NCBI GenBank assembly: GCA_002104895.1
Contig: MCFG01000130.1
Span: 45,001-90,000, forward strand
Reading direction: 5' to 3'
Length of the DNA: 45,000 nucleotides
Source of the DNA: Anaeromyces robustus
Lineage: Eukaryota; Neocallimastigomycota; Neocallimastigomycetes; Neocallimastigales; Neocallimastigaceae
In this document: piece by piece, positions 31,462 to 45,000 of the stretch
Position numbering within the stretch: position 1 is the first letter of the stretch
Layout of the letters: each line of letters starts with the position of its first letter
Translations under genes and position numbers: made by a program
Notes under the pieces: generated by a model
Databases searched by the model: none
What the model saw: the letters and a program-made list of their open reading frames with translations, nothing else
Told to the model about the DNA's origin: nothing

Positions 31462-34092
31462 ACACCGATTTATTACGTATATTTGATAGGATGGGTCATC
31501 CACCAAAGACAAATTGTAATTATATCTATTATATATTTAAATTATATACTGCAACTTTTTATTATTATATAAATTATTTTATATCATATTATTATTGTAA
31601 TTTTATTGTATACTTAATAAATTATTATAAAATATTTAATATATATTATTTAATATTAGACTTATTTATGGGTGATTATGTTGATAGAGGAAAAAAAAGT
31701 TTAGAAACTATTCTTTTACTTTTAGCTTATAAAGTCAAATATCCAGAAAATTTCTTTTTATTAAGAGGAAATCATGAATGTGCTTCTATTAATAGAGGTA
31801 TGATTATATATTATTAAGATTATATCTCATTATAATTAAATAAATGAATAATTAATAATTAAATTTATTATATAAAAAAAAATTAATCAGTTTATGGCTT
31901 TTATGATGAATGTAAGAGAAGAGCAAATTTAAAAGTATGGAAAACTTTTACAGATTTATTTAATTGTTTACCAGTTGCAGCAGTTGTTGCTGGAAAGGTA
32001 TATTATCTAAATTACTTTTATTATTATTATTTATTACAAAAATTATAAAGTTATAAATTTTTTTATGTTTTTTATATATAAACTAAAATCATTATATTAT
32101 TGATATAACAGATATTTTGTGTTCATGGTGGACTTTCACCTAGTTTACATACGTAAGAATTATATAATTATAATATATTTATATAAACAGTAAATATATT
32201 AGTTGTATCATACTTACTTATTATATATTATTCTTATATGAATGAATTTATTATATATTTATTATATATATTAATGTATATTATTTATAATAGAATGGAT
32301 GATATTTTAAAAATAAGTAAGTTTGAATGATTTTTTAAATCTATATCTATATATGATAATTTTATATATACAATTTTATATAATATTTAAAGATAAAACA
32401 ATTTTATTAATGAATAATTATTATTTTACAAAAATTTAATTAGAGCGTCCAACGGATGTACCAGAATTTGATTTATTAAATGGTATAGAATATTTTGAAA
32501 TAAGTTGATGAAATATTTTATTTATTATATTATTCATATTATTTATATATATATTTATATTTATACATTAATAGATTTACTTTGGTCTGATCCAAGTGAA
32601 ACAGCTCAAGATTGGTAAATATATTGATATAATAAATTTTAAATTTTATATATTTTTATTTTGAATAGTAAATATATATTAATTCATTATATATATTTTA
32701 TAAATATATATCTTTTTTTAAATAGGGAAGTAAGTAGAAACTTGTTTATAAAATCATTATCTATATTAACATAACAGAGTTATATAATATATATATTTAA
32801 TTATAAATGATTATTTACTGTTTTACTTTTTTTAATAATAAATTGAATAATAATTTATTATATCTTAATGCTATTTTCAGGACAAGTAAGTTTTATTATT
32901 TAATTGATATATATTAATTTGAGTGTTATAATTTTTTTTTTATAATATATTAAATATTAATATTTATTATGTTATTAATTATTATTATTATTTTTTTTTT
33001 ATTTTTTACTTTTTTTTTTTTTTTTTTTTCAATAAATTAAAAAAAAAAAAAAAAAGTGAAAGAGGAGTTAGCTATTGTAAGTTATTATATAACAAATGGA
33101 GTAATTTAAATTATTTATAATAATATAAATAAATATTTTTAATATTATATAATAAATAATAATAGGTTTTGGAAAATCTGTTGTTCAGGAATTTTTAACT
33201 CGAAATGATTTTGATTTAGTTTGTAGAGGTGAGTATTGATATAATTAAATAATTTATTTTAGTGTTTTTTCTTTTTTCTTTTTTATTATTCTTTATTTTA
33301 AATTAAGAATATTTACTATAACTTATAGAATATTATTGATATTATAAAATAATGTGTTAATATTAATTATGATTTATTTTATTTTATCTTATATTTATAT
33401 TATTATTACTATTATTACTATTATTACTATTATTACTATTATTATTGTTGTTCCTTTTTTATTATTATTTTTTAGCACATATGGTTGTTGAAGATGGATA
33501 TGAATTTTTCGGTAATAGAATTTTAGTAACAGTCTTTAGTGCTCCAAATTATTGTGGAGAATTTGATAATAATGGTGCTGTAATGCTTGTTAATGAAGAT
33601 TTATTATGTTCATTTGAGATTATACAGGCATTAGATGCTAATGGGGAACCGATTAATGCTATGTCATATTCTAATGACTATGTTAAAGAAACTTGTCCAC
33701 CAGTATCAGAAATTCCTGAAGATACAAAAATAGACGAAAATACAGGATCTACTTCTGAAGATGTTTTAAAAGATGATAATGGTAGTAGTTCATTAAATAA
33801 TCTTTTAAAATCTGATAATGATAATGATAATAATGAAGATAATGATAATAATAAAAACGATAATGAAGATGATAATAAAATAGATGAAATTATAAATAAT
33901 AATACTGAAGAAATTAATGTAGCGACAACTTTAGATGATGAAGTAATAGAAAAAAAAGAAGTAGATGATGTAAATCCACAAGAAACTGAAATAATTGAAG
34001 TAGAATTAACAAATAAACCCGAGACTTTAGAAGATGAAATTGAAAAACCGAAAGAAAATGAAAAAATAATAAATAATGATAATGTAATTTAA
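30714..34092 (+). CDS. PPZ1: PPZ-type serine/threonine protein phosphatase, N-myristoylated
   Basis: Thirteen exons: 30714-31272, 31459-31515, 31660-31797, 31891-31997, 32112-32152, 32294-32316, 32444-32482, 32575-32614, 32726-32729, 32881-32885, 33057-33076, 33166-33228, 33476-34092; 570 residues. The protein starts MGNHSSK, a good N-myristoylation signal, followed by a Ser-rich disordered region to about 140. The catalytic domain has GDVHG (182-186), GDYVDRG (210-216), RGNHE (241-245), [33 protein letters not shown] (335-345), [14 protein letters not shown] and [11 protein letters not shown], so all metal and catalytic residues are present. WEDNERGVSY and [10 protein letters not shown] are PPZ-like more than PP1-like. 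A long Asp/Asn/Glu-rich tail follows about residue 440. In yeast Ppz1 restrains K+ uptake and is inhibited by Hal3. Exons 9 and 10 are 4 and 5 nt long. Confidence 0.92.
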
Positions 34093-35056
<964 letters not shown>

Positions 35057-36388
35057 CTATAATTCCATTTTGACAAACCAATCATTATCTTCAACTGTTT
35101 TTGCTTTAGTATAATCTATTTTTTCTGCTTCTTTAACTTTTAATTCACGAAGACAATCTTTAATAAATTGTGGAGCTTTATCACCCATTTTTATAACTTC
35201 GTTGTAATTTTTACTTAAAGGTTTGCTACCTTTAACTTCTTCTAATCTAATTTTATTACAGTCATTCATAGCTTTAAGATAGAGGAAACCACGGCATAAA
35301 CCTTGATCTGGGTCACTATCTTTTGAGACGTATGATGCTGTTAAAAGTTTAGTAATAACAGTTTCACTATCTTTTTCTAATTCAGTTAAATCTTCAATTA
35401 ATGATTTTTTATATTGTTCTTCATCTAATAAAATATTAAATGGAACAGGTACAATATTATTATAACAATATTGTTCCTAAATTTAATTTAAAAATATAAA
35501 ATTTTAATAAATCGTCAATAAAATTATATAGGATGAATAAATATATTATCAACTTACTAATTCTTCACTAATATCGTCATCGTTCATTTCAATAACTAAT
35601 AAATTATAAATGATACATATTTTTATAGAAAATATTAAAAATATATGTATTATTAATATATAAAAGATAAAATCAAATTTTATAATAAAAAAATAGTTAA
35701 TAAAGAACATATAATAAAAAAATTATTATTAATAAAATAATAATATTAGTATATATTACTTTTCTTAACACCGTAAACCTGGATACCAAAGTTTTTAAAT
35801 TTTTCTTGGTTTTCACAAATATCAGAGCCTTCATCAATAACGATCTTGATATGAGTAGAAGGATACTGAGCTTCTTCTGGAACAAGGAAGTACTATATAT
35901 ATAGATAAAATATGACAATGATTTAAATAATATTTACATAAAAATATGAAAATTTAATTATTTATTTTGTTGTTGAAAGAAAATTTAAATTAATTTATTA
36001 TTAATAAATCATTTAAAGCAACGGAATCATAATTTACTTGATTTGGTCCTTTAACAGTTTCTGATATTTCATTTTTAAGAGTTTTAGTAGTTGAATCGTC
36101 TTCACCAATAAAGGTTACTTCGAATGGTGCTGATATGGCAAGTTTTGGCTGATTAGCAAATTCGACCATTTCTGGTATGATTGAATCACAAAAATTGAGA
36201 GTAAAACCAATATTTTCACATGCATATTTTAAGGGTATACTTATAGTATAAAAAATACGATTATTAGAAGTTAAAGCATTAGCATAAATACAAGTAGGTT
36301 GTTCAATTTTTTCACTTGTACTATTGGTTGCTGATCTGACAAAAGCTGTAGCTAATAATGTAACAAATAAAAATAAGACCTGCTTCAT
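35057..36388 (-). CDS. Unrecognised secretory-pathway protein with signal peptide
   Basis: Four exons (high to low): 36038-36388, 35760-35892, 35558-35595 and 35057-35476, giving 313 residues. The start MKQVLFLFVTLLATAFVRSA is a typical signal peptide with likely cleavage around residue 20. The mature part has about eight cysteines, NxS/T sites near the start and a charged, Lys/Glu-rich C-terminal third ending DNDWFVKMEL. I do not recognise a family or a catalytic motif, and no dockerin or carbohydrate-binding repeat is visible. The C-terminal KMEL resembles but does not match the standard KDEL/HDEL pattern. Without the first intron the ORF would run on to a stop at 35990; I preferred the GTAAAT donor at 36037 because it joins in frame to a coding exon and the downstream exons then all stay open. 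Function unknown. Confidence 0.7.
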
Positions 36389-37733
<1,345 letters not shown>

Positions 37734-38244
37734 TTAATTTTCTTCTTCTTTTGATATATAGATAGAATGATAATTTGGAAATATTAAAAGTTCATCAATA
37801 GAACTTTTTATTTTACTTATTAAAAATCCTTCTATTTTACTTATATTTTTAAGTACTATATAATTATTGGTTATTGAATATTAAATAATTAAATGATATT
37901 AGTAAATCCATTTATTATTATTCTAAAAGATATTATTAGAATATATTAAAAATAGTAATATAATAAATTTTATTTCTTATCTTTGTTTTTATTATTATTA
38001 ATTATTAGTATACCTTGTTTATTTTCATCTCCAAGTTCTGATTCAAGTCGAATATCTTCAATTAAACTAAAATATGGTTAATAGAATTATTATTAATAAT
38101 AATATATTAATCATTATTATTATATAGTTAAAGAAATTATTATTAATTATATATTATTATTAACAAACCTTTCACTTTCTTCTGGTTCTTTGAAACAAAA
38201 ATTAATTTGCTTTCCAATATATGCTATTACTGCTGTACCTAATT

Positions 38245-38282
<38 letters not shown>

Positions 38283-39700
38283 TACTATTATTATTATTAT
38301 TATTATATAAATTTTTGTATATCTTTTATTTTAATTTATTTTTATTTTTTTTTTAATTTTTATTTTCATTTTTTTTAAATAATTTACGAATATTAATAAT
38401 TTTTAACAATTATAAATATTATTATATTAAATATTTGTTAAGATTGTTACCTTTAAAAGATATACCCTTTAATGCTAACTTTATAGGTAAAGTCATAAAA
38501 GCTGGTGTTGGCTTATTTAAAATTAATTCAGTAGAGACTGTTAATTTAAGATTACCTTTATATACTACTTCCAATTCGACTTGAATATCAAGATTTAGAG
38601 GTTGCTGTTGTTTGGATGGTGTAGTAGAATTGGGTTGAGAAGATGTTGATAATGATGTATTATTATAAAAATGATTATCATTGTTATCATTAAGATCCTC
38701 GTGTGTCAGATTATCACTTATCATACTTTCAGTATTTGCGCTTATTGTACTGGCAGCATTATCAAGACTACTTATTTCTTCTTCTTCTAAAATATTCTTA
38801 TGAATACTACTATTGATATGATAACTGGTAGAAGTCATAGAGTTATTTATACTATCGTCATTATTATTATTATTTTCTTTATTAGAAGATGTATTATTAT
38901 TGTTATTAGTTTCATTTTTATTTTCAACTGAAGTTCCAATTGTATTTTTCATTAAAAATGAAGTTAAATTATTAAAATCAAATGATATATCACCTTTTTT
39001 ATTATTTAAATAAATAATATATCAATTATATTATTAATTATTAATATTAATTTTATTTATTAATATGTTTTAATATTTTTTTAAAAAAGAAATAAAAGTT
39101 TTTCATACTATATATGGATCTTGTTTTCTCTGGTGTTCTGTTCTCTGTTGTATGATTACTATTCTTTGAAGTGTTGGTTTCAGAGCTATCAGTAGTATTG
39201 TCATTAAAATCAAGATTATTATTACTATTAATATCTGAAAGACTTAGCGCATTAAAATTTTGACCTAAATTTTGAAGACTAGAAGTTTTATAAAAATTTT
39301 GATTGCTAAGTGGATTATTAAATCCATTAAAACTAAAACGATTAAATTTTGAACTCCATTCATCATGTCTTGGTGGTAATATTTCATTTAATGGCGATAT
39401 ATAGTAATCTTCACCCATTTCTTTTTCTATTTCATCTCCATATTGACAATTTTCCTGATTATTAATGAAATCATTTTCATTGCTATTATCTCCTATAAAT
39501 TCATCATAAAATTCTGGCATTGGATCACATATATCAATTATTGTGATTTCTGGTGGAATTTTTCCAAAATCCGTATCACTAAAAACAATCTCTCCAAGAA
39601 AATCTGGCCTTTTTATTTCTTTAAAGTAATCATTTAGATAATTTTGAAAGGATAAAGCAATATCAGAATCTAATTTATCCCAAAATATTTCAAATGACAT
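37734..39700 (-). CDS. MDM12: Mdm12, ERMES complex subunit
   Basis: Five exons (high to low): 39109-39700, 38451-38993, 38169-38238, 38014-38066 and 37734-37855; 459 residues. The protein begins MSFEIFWDKLDSDIA and continues KIPPEITIIDICDPMPEFYD, the Mdm12 N-terminal SMP-domain signature. After an Asn/Ser-rich insertion (about residues 85-310) the SMP domain resumes with VELEVVYKGNLKLTVSTEL, TPAFMTLPIKL, TAVIAYIGKQINFCF, ESELGDENKQG, VLKNISKIEGFLISKI and IFPNYHSIY, the classic Mdm12 C-terminal part. Mdm12 sits between Mmm1 (ER) and Mdm34/Mdm10 (outer membrane), carrying phospholipids between ER and mitochondria. Yeast Mdm12 is about 270 residues; the extra length is the low-complexity insertion. 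Exon 3 uses an unusual GTTTGT donor; the other donors are ordinary. It is tandem with its neighbours on the - strand. Confidence 0.92.
38251..38307 (-). repeat. TAA repeat in MDM12 intron 2
   Basis: TTA units (with two ACT variants) on the + strand, so TAA on the sense strand. This is the opposite orientation to the TMEM94 intron repeats. It begins about 12 bp upstream of the 3' splice site before exon 3. Confidence 0.85.
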
Positions 39701-40516
39701 TTTCCTTTATTATTAATATTAACAATATTAATATTATTATGTAATAATTTTTATTTATTAAAGAAATAAATTAATAAAAATTTTTTTTTCTTTTTTTTTT
39801 AAATTATTTTAATTTATTTTCTTATAATTAATATTTATTTATTATTTTATTATTAAAAATAATAAAATTATAAATATTTAAACTATTCAAAATTATAAGA
39901 TATTTAATTTGAAATTCATGAAATTTGTTAAATTTATTTAGATTATATTTTTTTTATTATTATATTATATACATTTTTTAATTTTTATATTTAAATAGAA
40001 TTTCGATATTTAGTTTATTAATATTTAATTAAATCAATTTATTAATACATTTTAAAAAAATTATATTATTCGATTAGTTTAAATATATTTTATATTATTA
40101 ATATCAAAATATTCTTTAAATAAAATTATATAATTATATTATTTATAATATATTAATATAATTATTATAAAAATACAAATAATATAAAATAGATAACAAT
40201 TATAATTACAACAACAATAATAATAATGATAATAATAAATAATTATATATATTATAAAAATATTAATATATAACAGAAAATATATATTATTATATATGTC
40301 TTATAACATCAATAATCATTATTTTGATTTATTTTATTTGTATTTTTACTTTATTTATTTCAATAGTATAATTTTGATAAATTATAATAAAAAAGTTTAT
40401 CTGAAAATAAATGAATGAATATTTTTTTTAATATAAATAATTAAAATCAATATATATTATTTATTAATATAATACTATAATGTTTTTTCATATAGTTAGA
40501 TTTTATTTAATAGATT
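39701..40516. other. Intergenic, no gene seen
   Basis: AT-rich spacer between the MDM12 start and the RBBP4-type gene's stop. I see only short A/T runs and TAA units (40216-40245). It must contain the MDM12 promoter and the upstream gene's 3' UTR, but no specific signal stands out. Confidence 0.65.
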
Positions 40517-44641
<4,125 letters not shown>

Positions 44642-44802
44642 ATGGGCATTCTTGATTTACCCTTTTCATTAGATGAAATTTCATATAATGATGGTGGAAT
44701 TCAAACTGAATCTTCTAATGTTCAAATAGAAGTTGAAAATGATGTAAAACCTTTAATACAACCTTACCATATTATGGAAGAAAATAGAATCAATTCCGAT
44801 CA
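44642..44802 (+). CDS. First exon of an unrecognised gene running off the window, or a short ORF
   Basis: The ORF starts MGILDLPFSLDEISYNDGG and is acidic, with more varied base composition than its flanks. It reads to GATCA followed by GTAAAT, the commonest intron donor in this window, so I place an exon end at 44802. If the donor is not used, a TAA at 44804-44806 ends a 54-residue protein. The remaining 194 bases to the window edge show no clear second exon. No domain is recognisable. Confidence 0.5.
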
Positions 44803-44806
44803 GTAA

Positions 44807-45000
44807 ATATTATATATTTATATATATTAAATTTTTTATATTTAATGTATAACTTAATGTATATGAAATTAATTTAAAAGAAAGTAAAACAAAGAAAGTA
44901 AAACATTAAAAAAAAAAGAAATAATAAAAATTATAAAAAAAGGTTCATTAGTCAATATTTATTATAAAATTTGCTATTTTATAAAATAATGTATTTTATT
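44807..45000 (+). other. Right edge: probable intron, nothing identifiable
   Basis: AT-rich, with a duplicated AAAGTAAAACA-type unit (44878-44907). It is probably the start of an intron of the gene beginning at 44642. No acceptor and coding exon could be identified before the window ends. Confidence 0.35.

Noticed and set aside
35990-36388. Secreted protein ending at a stop at 35990 without introns
   Set aside because: A GTAAAT donor at 36037 joins in frame to three further coding exons with varied composition, so the 313-residue model is better supported.

Overview
The window is extremely A/T-rich nuclear DNA from a flagellated (zoosporic) fungus. Four observations point to this. (i) The intergenic DNA and introns are almost pure A/T, with huge TAA and TAAA microsatellites. 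(ii) Protein families typical of fungi are present: a HAL4/HAL5/NPR-type kinase, a PPZ-type phosphatase and the ERMES subunit Mdm12. (iii) There is an intact CCDC146/MBO2 homologue, a ciliary/flagellar protein lost from non-flagellated fungi. (iv) The genes carry many short GT..AG introns, often starting GTAAAT or GTAAGT. The best guess is an anaerobic gut fungus (Neocallimastigomycota); this is inference, not proof. The standard genetic code fits every gene.

Layout. + strand: HAL/NPR-like kinase (1064-3217), Mpv17/PMP22-family membrane protein (5225-6589), ribosomal protein eS17 (7745-8889), possibly a 70-codon membrane-protein ORF (9089-9301). - strand: CCDC146 homologue (9841-15347, 16 exons), then a TMEM94/ERMA-like P-type-ATPase-related protein (17406-25401, 16 exons) whose introns are full of TTA/TTTA repeats. 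A 5.3-kb gene desert follows (25402-30713), with a decayed coding remnant and a MITE-like inverted-repeat element. + strand: N-myristoylated PPZ-like phosphatase (30714-34092, 13 exons including 4-nt and 5-nt microexons). - strand: an unrecognised secreted protein (35057-36388), Mdm12 (37734-39700) and an RBBP4/MSI1-type WD40 histone chaperone (40517-43722). A further + strand gene or first exon starts at 44642 near the right edge.

Functionally these are housekeeping genes and not one operon-like system. Links worth noting: the Hal4/5-type kinase and the Ppz-type phosphatase act in opposition on potassium transport in yeast; TMEM94 is linked to ER magnesium uptake; CCDC146 implies a motile zoospore; Mdm12 implies ER-organelle lipid-transfer contacts in an organism whose organelle may be a hydrogenosome. 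I found no CRISPR array, rRNA, tRNA, intact transposase or virus-like gene. All exon models were made by eye from splice consensus, reading frame and remembered family motifs; RNA data would settle them.
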